From positions 1-51,576 of IMG/VR virus record IMGVR_UViG_3300028590_000023: a DNA stretch of 51,576 nucleotides, one strand, 5' to 3'. Source of the stretch: a virus. Under the pieces are notes generated by a model. The model had not been told where the DNA came from. It ran no database searches and saw nothing but the letters and a program-made list of their open reading frames with translations. Numbering within the stretch: position 1 is the first letter of the stretch; every line of letters starts with the position of its first letter. Shown piece after piece: positions 6,471 to 14,134 of the stretch. The translations under genes and the position numbers were made by a program.

Positions 6471-7703
6471 ATGCCGATAAAATCACACACGAATAACCGT
6501 GTGCTGCCCGCTAATGCGCGGGCAGCCGATGTGGCCACCAAAGCCATATACGAAATACTTCCCGCCCAACAAATGCGGACCTACAATGCCTTTCGTGTTC
6601 AGGGCTACCAAGGTCTGCTCTACAATCGCCTGCAACAGGGCCGCAAATGCACCTGCCAGGCATCCCAGAAACAACTCAATAGCCGCTTAGACAGGGACGG
6701 TAAAGCCACAGTAGGTGCAATCAATCAATTGCTTACTGGCAGCGCCACGTTCGATGTATCCCCCTACGGCTCCACACCTCACCGCGACAGTCCCTTTACC
6801 AACGAAGTCTCACCACTAGCACCTGTCAATCCGTTTCAGGGTGTTTTCGACGTTGTGGGCACTGATCTTCACGATCATCCTAGCACTCGGATTTCCGATG
6901 AACCTACCTTCGGCGACAATGGCCCTCTAGATCCTATGGTGGACATAGAGCAACTGGTAGGCGACTTCGATGCGGCCCACCTAGGCTTCACCGACGTTAC
7001 GTGTGGCGTTTGCTTTGGCACAGGCTTCGTCGGTGGCTACGCACCTTTCCATGGTCAGCGGATCATTCTGACACCCGCAGATGTTAACCTAGGCCTATCG
7101 ACAATCGATTACACAGCAAAGCCTTGGTCCGCTACGACAGAGCAGTCCTTCTCGGTATCGTTGGTCTTACCGTTGGGTGCCCTTGGCTTAGACTCGCTTA
7201 AGCTTTGGAATGGGTACAGGCCTTGCGTAGCAAATTTTAGTGTAGATGGCACACCAATAGCCAACGACATCCAGATCCTGAAATATTGCGATGGGCGAGT
7301 CCATACTCTGGAGGTTACTGCCCCAGAGACAAAGTGGACCCATCTAGAACTTCAGCTCGCGCTTTCTGTCGAAAGCCCATACTTCGAGTTTCCCAAGCTA
7401 ACTAAGGGCTCTGATACTTCTCTCCTAGAGCAATTAGAACCATTCCAGATAATAATGAGCCCAAATGTCCCTTCAGTTCGTCCTGAGGATGTCATAGTGG
7501 AATCCACATTCGGCAAGACGTTGATCGTGCAGAATAGTAATTGGTGGAATACTAGAAAGCAGGATGTACTCGGTTGGGAATGCAATGTACGGGTAATTCA
7601 ACCTCAGGAGCTTTATCGGATTCTACCAGCAAGGGGGAGGGTCCAGACAAAGAGCAGAACAACAAACGCGGTACACGACAATATCATAGGCAATAGGACT
7701 TAA
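6471..7703 (+). CDS. Probable virion structural protein with a Cys-rich insert, 410 aa
   Basis: The start is fixed by AAGGAGG 5 bases upstream of the ATG. The N-terminal 70 residues are helical and contain CTC (about residues 61-63); near residue 180 the segment VTCGVCFGTGFVGGY adds a C-x-x-C, so the two pairs could form a zinc site. The rest is strand-rich (VSLVLPLGALGLDSLKLWNG; HTLEVTAPETKWTHLELQLA) like a beta-sandwich virion protein. The CGVCFGTGFVGGY signature is one I associate with structural proteins of large myoviruses. It heads the transcription unit that continues with two more large genes. Exact virion position (neck, baseplate or tail) cannot be assigned. Confidence 0.65.
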   Translation: MPIKSHTNNRVLPANARAADVATKAIYEILPAQQMRTYNAFRVQGYQGLLYNRLQQGRKCTCQASQKQLNSRLDRDGKATVGAINQLLTGSATFDVSPYGSTPHRDSPFTNEVSPLAPVNPFQGVFDVVGTDLHDHPSTRISDEPTFGDNGPLDPMVDIEQLVGDFDAAHLGFTDVTCGVCFGTGFVGGYAPFHGQRIILTPADVNLGLSTIDYTAKPWSATTEQSFSVSLVLPLGALGLDSLKLWNGYRPCVANFSVDGTPIANDIQILKYCDGRVHTLEVTAPETKWTHLELQLALSVESPYFEFPKLTKGSDTSLLEQLEPFQIIMSPNVPSVRPEDVIVESTFGKTLIVQNSNWWNTRKQDVLGWECNVRVIQPQELYRILPARGRVQTKSRTTNAVHDNIIGNRT

Positions 7704-7704
7704 T

Positions 7705-8937
7705 ATGAAAGACAAAAAAGTTGATCTTCCAAAATTCCGCTACCTGGAGGACTACAATCGATACATCAAGGAGCTGAATGAGGAACTGAAGGAGATATCT
7801 GATCTCGTAAAGGTTCAACAAAGGGCACTGGCCTCCGTGTTCAAGGCCTCTACTTCTATACGGGCCTCTGTTGTCTTCGATGTTACCCCTACTGACCGTA
7901 GTGAGCAAATGAAGACTGTCCGTAAGCTCAAGACGAAAATCGATCCGGAGCTTACGAAGGTCGTGGTACCCAACGTTAAGAAACTCCAGTCTCAATACAA
8001 CTTGGCCGAGGATCTGTACGAGAAACACAAGACGGTCGAAAGTATGGAGACCCAGCTAAGCCTGCAGTTTCCGGATCGCAGGGGCGAAGCCTACAATGCG
8101 ACTATCACGGCATTAGCTGCTATGAAGGCAAAGATCGCAGGCCAACTCAAGATTGTTCTCCAGTTCTTGAATGAAGTGGCAGCCCAGCACGTGCCTAAGC
8201 AGTTTGTAAAGTACGTTCAGACCATTGCTGAGCTAGTTAATGAGCACGTGATCTTTAAGGACAGCCAGTCGTTCATGTATGCTTCGGTAACCGATGACGG
8301 TGATCTGGTGTTCACCAATTACTTGATGCTGGTTGACGCTATTAATGATGAGGGGTTCATTGCACCTCATCTGTATATCAGCACTCAATGGGTATTAGGT
8401 AAAGACTCGACTATCTTCGTTGATCTCAATCATGAGTACGAGGCTCCCAATAAGCTGCTAGGTTCTGGCGAATCCGTGGGTTCGGTAGGTGAAGCAGTGA
8501 AGGCTATATCCACTGCATTGGAACTCGAAAACTTTAGCTCGGCTTTGGGTGTCGTGCCTCTGGCTCTGCAATTGAAGGTCGATCCAGAGAAACTGAGCTC
8601 TGAGATATTCAGCTATCGGGATTTCATTGACAAGGTTATCGTCGATGAGAACACCATAAGCTTCAAGCTTAGAAAGCAAGCTGATAGCCCGGAACTGGTA
8701 AAGGAAATCAGCTACCAACTGTACAAAGAGCTGAAAGAGCTCCTGAAGTCCAAGAATGTACGCCTGACCATGAAGCTTAATAACGTTGCTGGTTCCCCTG
8801 TGGTGACCTTCAATGTGGTCAAGATCGCTGAAGGTGGCCAGTTCTCTACTTACGACCTGGAATTCCTACGGGACAAATTCGGTCTAAAGGAAAGTGCGCT
8901 CCGCAAGATCGCTAACATTATCAACCAACAGGGATAA
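7705..8937 (+). CDS. Probable virion structural protein with N-terminal coiled coil, 410 aa
   Basis: Residues 12-60 form a coiled coil (YNRYIKELNEELKEISDLVK), and a second helical part spans about 75-185. From about 200 the protein is mixed alpha/beta (VTDDGDLVFTNYLMLVDAIN). No enzymatic motif is seen. It starts one base after the preceding stop, and codon use favours C/G at third positions like the capsid gene, which fits a highly expressed structural protein. Function unknown beyond that inference. Confidence 0.6.
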   Translation: MKDKKVDLPKFRYLEDYNRYIKELNEELKEISDLVKVQQRALASVFKASTSIRASVVFDVTPTDRSEQMKTVRKLKTKIDPELTKVVVPNVKKLQSQYNLAEDLYEKHKTVESMETQLSLQFPDRRGEAYNATITALAAMKAKIAGQLKIVLQFLNEVAAQHVPKQFVKYVQTIAELVNEHVIFKDSQSFMYASVTDDGDLVFTNYLMLVDAINDEGFIAPHLYISTQWVLGKDSTIFVDLNHEYEAPNKLLGSGESVGSVGEAVKAISTALELENFSSALGVVPLALQLKVDPEKLSSEIFSYRDFIDKVIVDENTISFKLRKQADSPELVKEISYQLYKELKELLKSKNVRLTMKLNNVAGSPVVTFNVVKIAEGGQFSTYDLEFLRDKFGLKESALRKIANIINQQG

Positions 8938-8941
8938 GCAA

Positions 8942-9283
8942 ATGAAAGTCAAGCTCAATGCATCGTCACGATTAAAAGCTGGTTGGTGGGATGACCTTTC
9001 AGATGCGGCTAAGAAGGCTTACAAGAAACTACATCCCAATAGTAAATTTGGGGGCGGTGGATCCTCAGGTGGCTCAAGCAAGAAAGAAGCTCTAGATAGG
9101 GCTCGAAAAGAGCATAAAGACGCTGCTGATGCCGTAGAGCAGATAGACAAGCGCCTGGGTGATCCTGATACCCGAACTGATGAACAGTGGGAAGAATACC
9201 ACAATGCCCTCGACAATCTGCGGAACAAGACCAAAAATCTGAAGAAACACGGTGGCATTAAACGATTCGGCGGATTTAAATAA
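8942..9283 (+). CDS. Tagged small protein with 'WWDDL...HPNSKF' motif, 113 aa
   Basis: I choose the ATG at 8942 (after CAGGGATAAGCA) over an upstream in-frame start because it gives MKVKLNASSRLKAGWW, with the tag at the terminus. Directly behind the tag, WWDDLSDAAKKAYKKLHPNS followed by KF resembles a short motif of the form W-x-x-L-[ST]-x-x-x-[QK]-x-A-Y-x-x-x-HPxSK that I associate with other phage virion-linked proteins. A Gly/Ser linker (about residues 38-48) leads to a charged helical half (RKEHKDAADAVEQIDKRLG) and a basic glycine-rich tail. Its place between two large structural genes supports a virion role. Confidence 0.65.
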   Translation: MKVKLNASSRLKAGWWDDLSDAAKKAYKKLHPNSKFGGGGSSGGSSKKEALDRARKEHKDAADAVEQIDKRLGDPDTRTDEQWEEYHNALDNLRNKTKNLKKHGGIKRFGGFK

Positions 9284-9284
9284 A

Positions 9285-10805
9285 ATGGATAACTCTACAT
9301 TTGTCTTCTTCAAGGACTACCAGACAGATACCGAGGTGGCGGCTAATATAGCGGACCTCTTAAGGTTCGGGGAGACTCTGATATCTGTAGTGCCTCAGGT
9401 AGTAAGTCCGGTAAGCACACCACCACTAGTGGTTACCCGCACTTCACCCCTGAATGATCCCGAAGTCCGTATGCTTCTTACTGGTAGCCAGGAGAACGTT
9501 AGCTACGGCTTCAAGCTTTTAATAACCACAGATGCCCGTACTTTAACGGCTTTGGTGGCTATCACTGCTACATCCAATGTTCAGGTTCCCTACACAACGG
9601 AGAACCCTAGGGCCTACGCGGATCTAGTAGATACCATCGAAGCGGGCAAGGCGGCTATTGGTACAGCTATATTCTCCTTCCCAGCTCAGGTCGATCCCTC
9701 AGGTGGATTCGTAAGCTGGGAATTCCTCGATGCTGAAGGCAGTGTTTATGCCGCAGGCAATGCGTTTGACTATACGGTGCGGTCCAACGGTGTGACCAAT
9801 ACATCTATAGCTAAAGCCGTCATCAACGTACCTTCATCGGTGCCCCCTTCCCTTGAGAACCAGAAATACCAACTGCGATACACGCTGGAGTTAAGCAGTG
9901 ACCTAGTTCAAGAGTACCCAACCCAAAGCCGCTACTATTCCTATGAGAATGTGGTAGTCGTTGGCTTGAACACTGTACCTCTGGGAACACAGCCCTCCAT
10001 AGAACTCCGAGGTGATCAGGCAGTTATGTCGATCGTGGTCGATAAGCTGTATGACAACGTATGGGTAGAACTGTATGCAGACAATACCAAATTAGGTGAG
10101 ACCCGGGTTCAGAACTTTGAGCGCGTGTCCTCTGGCTATTATTTTTCGGCGCCCTTCGATACGACAAATCTTCAGGAATCGTTGGAGTCTTATACCATCG
10201 TATGGCGCTATGGGTTCTCCAATCAACCCCATCAAGTATTCAGGGAATCCGCTGCCTTGTGGATTACCACACCGACAGTCATGCAGGCCATAGAGGACGT
10301 TAAGGCCAAGATCAACAAGGCTCGCACTACCTTGTATGGTACACCTGATCTTCTGTTCCCACCGACTACGATCATGACGTGGCTACGCCGGGCAGCCGAT
10401 AACTTCAATGGTGCTTACGGGGTATTCACAAGCTTCACCTTCACTAAGGCCAAAGGAGGTATTCGTGAATACTGGCTCATGTATGCCGAACTGTTGGCTA
10501 TAGAGAGTCAATACCTGGCTGAAGGGGAGAAGGCTTTCGATTTCCAAGGTGCAGCTATATCGCTTAATGTTGACCGTACTGGCTTCCTGGACACGGCTGC
10601 CTCAAAGATTCAGAGCCGTTTGGACAACGAGTTCAAGCCTTTCAAACAGAATCTGGTAATCAAGGGTCAAACTGGGGGCGATGGTTCAGCCGATCCTTCA
10701 AAGCTTGCACCTGGTGCTATCGGTGCCGTTGGCATTACTATCACACCGGCATCCCCTTGGGGTCCATATCGTGTGGGCTTACCTTACCCAACTATCTTTA
10801 GGTGA
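9285..10805 (+). CDS. Probable virion structural protein, 506 aa
   Basis: An ATG at 9285 begins just after the preceding stop; an upstream GTG at 9252 would overlap it, so the shorter form is preferred. The protein is dominated by beta-strands with Thr/Ser/Val-rich repeats typical of sandwich domains (residues 1-330), then a helical segment with EDVKAKINKARTTLYGTPD, and a C-terminal Gly/Pro-rich part (LAPGAIGAVGITITPASPWG). It resembles baseplate or tail-associated proteins of large myoviruses. No catalytic motif is visible. Confidence 0.6.
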   Translation: MDNSTFVFFKDYQTDTEVAANIADLLRFGETLISVVPQVVSPVSTPPLVVTRTSPLNDPEVRMLLTGSQENVSYGFKLLITTDARTLTALVAITATSNVQVPYTTENPRAYADLVDTIEAGKAAIGTAIFSFPAQVDPSGGFVSWEFLDAEGSVYAAGNAFDYTVRSNGVTNTSIAKAVINVPSSVPPSLENQKYQLRYTLELSSDLVQEYPTQSRYYSYENVVVVGLNTVPLGTQPSIELRGDQAVMSIVVDKLYDNVWVELYADNTKLGETRVQNFERVSSGYYFSAPFDTTNLQESLESYTIVWRYGFSNQPHQVFRESAALWITTPTVMQAIEDVKAKINKARTTLYGTPDLLFPPTTIMTWLRRAADNFNGAYGVFTSFTFTKAKGGIREYWLMYAELLAIESQYLAEGEKAFDFQGAAISLNVDRTGFLDTAASKIQSRLDNEFKPFKQNLVIKGQTGGDGSADPSKLAPGAIGAVGITITPASPWGPYRVGLPYPTIFR

Positions 10806-10835
10806 TTGAACCAACCATAAACCTAGGGTTAGGTC

Positions 10836-11480
10836 ATGATTACATTAAACTCCTCTACAAGGCTCCTAGCCAAAATTAATTCCTTAGACTATGTTCACGG
10901 GATTAACCATATTTTACAGACATCCAAACCTCCTCGTAAGAGTTCTGTGGCCCAGTCAGCAGAACGCTTTAGAAATGCTCTGTATGACTACTTGGAGGGT
11001 TTTTCCGATGTAAATAGCAAATGGGCCCCATTTCTTCTGGACATAGGTTTAACTGATAAATGCCCCTCGGTTCTTTACAGGCTGGTTTTAATGCCTATTA
11101 AGGTCAAGTTGAAACCTGGTGACACGGTTAGACTAAACTCCAAGCCATTAATGTCGGCGTCTGATAGACCTTATAATGCAGTATATGCTGGGTCTAGTTA
11201 TCATGCTGACATGGAAACGAGTTTAGATAATATGCAGCTTGCTCTAGTCTCCATTCAAAATCCAAAATGCATATTCTCTTTCGACACGCTCAAGGCTTTT
11301 GTAAAAGGGACGTCTGCTTATGACAGGATTGTGTACGAGAGGCTTGAGAAGGAACGAGAATACATAATCAGGGGCCTAAATGTTAAAGGTAGGATTATGT
11401 ATATAACCGATAACGTGGACTATATAAGGAAAGGTAAGTATCGGTCTCTGAAGAAATTCATTAAACCAGATAAGGAGTAA
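10836..11480 (+). CDS. Tagged mono-ADP-ribosyltransferase-like protein
   Basis: A 214-residue protein starting MITLNSSTRLLAK (the shared tag). The three R-S-E landmarks of arginine-directed ADP-ribosyltransferases appear in order: Arg82 in LYRLV, Ser-Ala-Ser at about 107-109 in KPLMSASD, and E173-x-E175 in EKEREYII, followed by a strand with a Gly-containing turn as in the ARTT loop region. T4 Alt and ModA are the known phage examples, modifying host RNA polymerase and other proteins; Alt is packaged in the head through an N-terminal targeting sequence. This gene has a paralogue at 15588. The enzyme assignment rests on motif order and spacing, without overall similarity. Confidence 0.7.
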   Translation: MITLNSSTRLLAKINSLDYVHGINHILQTSKPPRKSSVAQSAERFRNALYDYLEGFSDVNSKWAPFLLDIGLTDKCPSVLYRLVLMPIKVKLKPGDTVRLNSKPLMSASDRPYNAVYAGSSYHADMETSLDNMQLALVSIQNPKCIFSFDTLKAFVKGTSAYDRIVYERLEKEREYIIRGLNVKGRIMYITDNVDYIRKGKYRSLKKFIKPDKE

Positions 11481-11482
11481 TC

Positions 11483-11620
11483 ATGCTGTCCTTTCTAATC
11501 GGTGTTGTTGTAGGTTCTGCTGGCTATCGTTATCTAAGCAAGAATAATCCAGCTGTACTGGACTATTTGGTAACTAAAGCTAATTCTCTTGTTACTTGGT
11601 TTAAAGGAAAATTCAAATGA
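11483..11620 (+). CDS. Small membrane protein, 45 aa
   Basis: An ATG at 11483 after TAAGGAGTAATC gives a 45-residue protein with an N-terminal hydrophobic segment (MLSFLIGVVVGSAGYRYL, one short transmembrane helix) and a basic C-terminus. The stop overlaps the ATG of the next gene (ATGA), supporting it as real. The role could be small-protein modulation of the membrane; nothing more can be said. Confidence 0.6.
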   Translation: MLSFLIGVVVGSAGYRYLSKNNPAVLDYLVTKANSLVTWFKGKFK

Positions 11621-11964
11621 TCAAACTAAATGCAGCAACTCGTATTATGGCTTCCTCTGAAATAGAGCACGTACAAAAGATTTTGAAGCCTATTCTAGGT
11701 GACTCCCACCCTAGCCCTAGTGGCACGTCCATTACCTGGGCTAAAGGGGAATTTCCTACCCAGCTTGATGAGATCGAGGGTGGGATACGACTTACATTTA
11801 ATCCCAAGATGCGTAAAGCCTGGTTTGGGGTTGAGGGCACCAATTCTGCGGATCTATTAAAGAAATTGCGAACCAAAGCCGAAAAGATGCTGGACAAACT
11901 CAAACGTGAACCCAACTTCGAGTCGGTTAAAGACGTTCTCGAAGCCTTTTCCAAAGTACGATAA
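11617..11964 (+). CDS. Tagged protein, member A of a three-copy paralogous family
   Basis: Starts MIKLNAATRIMASS (tag). After the tag comes a helix with VQKILKPILG, strands with TSITWAKG and IRLTFNPKMRKAWFG, then a helical C-terminus with SADLLKKLRTKAEKMLDKLK. The copy at 12496 keeps the same order (LLEPILG, NIKWKP, FVFQPRAMRRAWTG, then helices ending MLEALANL), and the copy at 32555 is a more distant relative. Function unknown; the tag suggests shared virion destiny. Confidence 0.7.
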   Translation: MIKLNAATRIMASSEIEHVQKILKPILGDSHPSPSGTSITWAKGEFPTQLDEIEGGIRLTFNPKMRKAWFGVEGTNSADLLKKLRTKAEKMLDKLKREPNFESVKDVLEAFSKVR

Positions 11965-11970
11965 TGGGCA

Positions 11971-12020
11971 CTACACCGCAAAAAACTTCCCATGGTGTTG
12001 CGGTGTAGAGTATTGTTTTA
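11971..12020 (+). terminator. Hairpin, possible weak terminator
   Basis: CTACACCGCAA (11971-11981) pairs perfectly with TTGCGGTGTAG (11998-12008) around a 16-base loop and is followed by TATTGTTTT. A second small hairpin (TTTTACC with GGTAAAA) lies just downstream before the gene at 12054. The long loop makes it weaker than the other terminators here; it could instead shape mRNA stability. Confidence 0.45.
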
Positions 12021-12053
12021 CCGTATGGGTAAAAGCTATTATTTGGCGATCTT

Positions 12054-12482
12054 ATGAAGCTCAAGTCTGGCCAGCGCCTCTTGGCTGCTACAAAGTTTGT
12101 TATTAATAACAAGTATGGTTCTCTAGAATATAACTGGAAATCAGACCTTGAGGACGAAGAATATCCAGGTTACATCCCTGATGGGTACAGTAAAACGGTA
12201 CTAGAGCTTTCCTATTTAATTGCGTCAGAACTCAATAAGGGTTATGGTTCAAAGTTGATGAACACTTTTTTGAACAGTCCTCAAGCCAAGAAGGCAGAAT
12301 TGATTTTCTTGGACCCAAATCCTGACGAAGGTTTATTTGAAAACTCTGGAATACCAGAGAGGGAACAAATTAATAGGTTAATTCGCTTTTATGGGAAATT
12401 TGGATTTAGGCACGCCCCAGGATCAACTCGTATGTGGTTAGTACGTCGAGGTACTATACCTGATAATAAACTCCCTAAGTAG
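12054..12482 (+). CDS. GNAT-like acetyltransferase with tag-like N-terminus
   Basis: A 142-residue protein starting MKLKSGQRLLAAT, a diverged tag that keeps R-L-x-A. The body fits the GNAT acetyl-CoA fold: strand with TVLELSYLIASELNKGYGSK (G-x-G at the acetyl-CoA binding turn) followed by a helix, a strand with AELIFLDPNP, then INRLIRFYGKFGFRHAPGST and a final strand, the typical 'FYxKxGF' end of GNAT domains. The substrate could be a protein or a small molecule. It is preceded by two hairpins, so it may be separately controlled. Confidence 0.65.
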   Translation: MKLKSGQRLLAATKFVINNKYGSLEYNWKSDLEDEEYPGYIPDGYSKTVLELSYLIASELNKGYGSKLMNTFLNSPQAKKAELIFLDPNPDEGLFENSGIPEREQINRLIRFYGKFGFRHAPGSTRMWLVRRGTIPDNKLPK

Positions 12483-12495
12483 GATCCGCATTCAA

Positions 12496-12858
12496 ATGAA
12501 GATTAATGCAGCAGCCAGGCTTCAAGCCACCCAATCAACATCGGAGGAGCTTCTACATCTGTTAGAACCCATATTAGGAACCAATTATAAGAAATCAAAG
12601 ACCAGCTATTCCACAAACATCAAGTGGAAGCCCACACCTACTTGGAGTGCTATGCTGTCTGTAGGTAATGATGGATCTCTATACTTTGTTTTTCAGCCTC
12701 GTGCTATGCGTCGCGCATGGACTGGCGGTAATGGCCAAGACGTGACTACGGTACTGAAGTTTCTAACTCGAAACACGAAGAACATTCTTCGAGAATTTGG
12801 TAACGACTCTAAAATCGCAGACGTTAAACCTATGTTGGAGGCATTAGCTAACCTATGA
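12496..12858 (+). CDS. Tagged protein, member B of a three-copy paralogous family
   Basis: Starts MKINAAARLQATQ (tag). The 120-residue product aligns with the protein at 11617: LLEPILG, a strand with NIKWKP, the F-x-P-R-x-M-R-R-A-W block, a helix with TTVLKFLTRNTKNIL, and an ending with KPMLEALANL. The two copies are two genes apart, consistent with duplication and divergence inside the tagged island. Function unknown. Confidence 0.7.
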   Translation: MKINAAARLQATQSTSEELLHLLEPILGTNYKKSKTSYSTNIKWKPTPTWSAMLSVGNDGSLYFVFQPRAMRRAWTGGNGQDVTTVLKFLTRNTKNILREFGNDSKIADVKPMLEALANL

Positions 12859-13121
12859 AACTCAACGCAGGCATACGCCTTAAAGCCGATGACTGGAGCT
12901 CTGACGTAGAGACCAAGAACCACACACCAGAAGGTTTGTTCACCAAATCAGCTAATGAAATAGCGCGAGGCATAAAGAAGGAACATGGTTCTGACTTCAA
13001 GGGCGCTATGAATGCACTGACCTTTTACTATAACCGGGCTGGCGATAATTTGTCAGAAGCCGATAAGCGGAAAGGTGAGCATGCTAAAGAAGCCCTACGT
13101 AAACTCTACGGTAAATCATGA
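12855..13121 (+). CDS. Tagged DUF3175-like protein, 88 aa
   Basis: Starts MKLNAGIRLKADDW (tag), then a segment matching DUF3175: FTKSANEIARGIKKEH, GAMNALTFYYNRAGDNLSEA and AKEALRKLYGKS, corresponding to the family's 'AMSMLxFYINRAGxNL ... AKxELRxxFG' core. Stand-alone DUF3175 proteins are small bacterial proteins of unknown function. The ATG overlaps the previous stop. Capture of a bacterial small domain behind the tag is a reasonable inference. Confidence 0.7.
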   Translation: MKLNAGIRLKADDWSSDVETKNHTPEGLFTKSANEIARGIKKEHGSDFKGAMNALTFYYNRAGDNLSEADKRKGEHAKEALRKLYGKS

Positions 13122-13273
13122 AGTGCCCTGTATGTGGCAGTGTGATAGCCGCTACTTATAAGGTAAAGAGCCGAGAGCTAGGTGCCTGTTACGGTGGCCA
13201 TCTCTTTAAAATGCCTCTTAAACTCCAAGCTGCGGCGAGGCTTAAAAAATGGAACTCAATAAATCAACGATGA
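13118..13273 (+). CDS. Zinc-ribbon miniprotein carrying the tag sequence at its C-terminus, 51 aa
   Basis: The ATG overlaps the stop of the preceding gene (ATGA). The product begins MKCPVCGSVIAATYKVKSRE with a C-x-x-C and a third Cys in GACYGGH, a half zinc-ribbon. It then ends MPLKLQAAARLKKWNSINQR: this contains a good tag copy, L-Q-A-A-A-R-L, but at the C-terminal end. An internal ATG at 13211 would give the tag as the start of a 20-residue peptide. The end overlaps the next gene by 25 bases. It may be a remnant of a lost tagged gene. Confidence 0.55.
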   Translation: MKCPVCGSVIAATYKVKSRELGACYGGHLFKMPLKLQAAARLKKWNSINQR

Positions 13274-13584
13274 TGATCATAGGATGGTTGGTCGCTATGA
13301 TCGTTGGTCTGCTCATTCTTTGCTATATCCAATTCAAGAAAGACTCACTTGACCTTCGGTATCTCATACTTGATGACGTGACTGGCAAACCATCGCTGAG
13401 TAAGCTCGGTCAACTGATAGCGCTTGTCATGTCTAGCTGGGGATTCCAGTACCAAATACTTAATGACCGAATGACGGAATGGTACTTCGGTCTATATATG
13501 AGCGCATGGGCTGTTACAGGCTTAGCCAACAAATGGCTATCAGGTAAACAGAATCTAACTCAAGACGGACGTGGTAATTCATGA
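13249..13584 (+). CDS. Membrane protein, possible holin
   Basis: A 111-residue protein with an N-terminal transmembrane helix (MMIIGWLVAMIVGLLILCYI, residues 8-27), a cytoplasm-like loop with LDLRYLILDDVTGKPSLSKL, then two more hydrophobic segments (LIALVMSSWGFQYQIL and YFGLYMSAWAVTGLANKW). Size and three hydrophobic segments fit phage holins or related small membrane proteins, but no lysin or spanin lies next to it, so the role is open. The first residues MELNKST faintly echo the tag. Confidence 0.6.
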   Translation: MELNKSTMMIIGWLVAMIVGLLILCYIQFKKDSLDLRYLILDDVTGKPSLSKLGQLIALVMSSWGFQYQILNDRMTEWYFGLYMSAWAVTGLANKWLSGKQNLTQDGRGNS

Positions 13585-14123
13585 AACTCAATGCTGCTAA
13601 CCGGTTGACAAGCCAGCCACTGACCGACAGCATATCTGATAAGAATGGGCTGTATCATTGTAAGATGTACTATTGGAATCATCTGTCCAATAGCAAGGGA
13701 TTGGGCACCAAAGGTGGAATATCTCTCAGTTATTGCGTGGCCAACGACGAGCCCACATTCTTGCTCAGTACTAGTGGTTCTGTCATAGGTTACCTGACGT
13801 TAGCCAAATCGACTTACGGTATACCTGGCGTCAAGTTCTCTATAAATAGCGCGTTTCTGAATCCCCAGTATAGGGGCCGCAAGTTGGGCACCGTTATGTA
13901 CTTGGGAGCCCTGCATGTCCTGAAGCACATGGCTTCGGATGCGGTGTTGTCCAAGAATGCAATACACTCGTGGCGTAGCCTACTGAAATACGGCTATAAG
14001 GTTAAGCTGTGGAATAACACAACTGGCAAACCACAGCCCTTCGTATGGGGTGATGAAATGCCTGTTGTTGGTGGCCTCCCAATAAGTGCCATCATAAGAG
14101 AAGAATTTGTGCTCTACATATAA
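13581..14123 (+). CDS. Tagged GNAT-family acetyltransferase
   Basis: A 180-residue protein starting MKLNAANRLTSQ (tag). GNAT landmarks follow: a strand with SVIGYLTLAK, then FLNPQYRGRKLGTVMYLGAL, which carries the Q/R-x-x-G-x-G/A acetyl-CoA motif as QYRGRKLG and continues into the long helix, then a helix with NAIHSWRSLLKYGYKVKLWN (the 'x-x-GY' end). The arrangement is the same as in bacterial GNATs that modify proteins or small molecules. It is the second GNAT-like gene in the tagged island. The ATG overlaps the previous stop. Confidence 0.75.
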   Translation: MKLNAANRLTSQPLTDSISDKNGLYHCKMYYWNHLSNSKGLGTKGGISLSYCVANDEPTFLLSTSGSVIGYLTLAKSTYGIPGVKFSINSAFLNPQYRGRKLGTVMYLGALHVLKHMASDAVLSKNAIHSWRSLLKYGYKVKLWNNTTGKPQPFVWGDEMPVVGGLPISAIIREEFVLYI

Positions 14124-14134
14124 AGGGGTTGATT

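Noticed and set aside
7684-8028. Minus-strand frame antisense to the structural gene at 7705
   Set aside because: Leu-rich shadow of a Lys/Glu-rich coiled coil; no ribosome-binding site.
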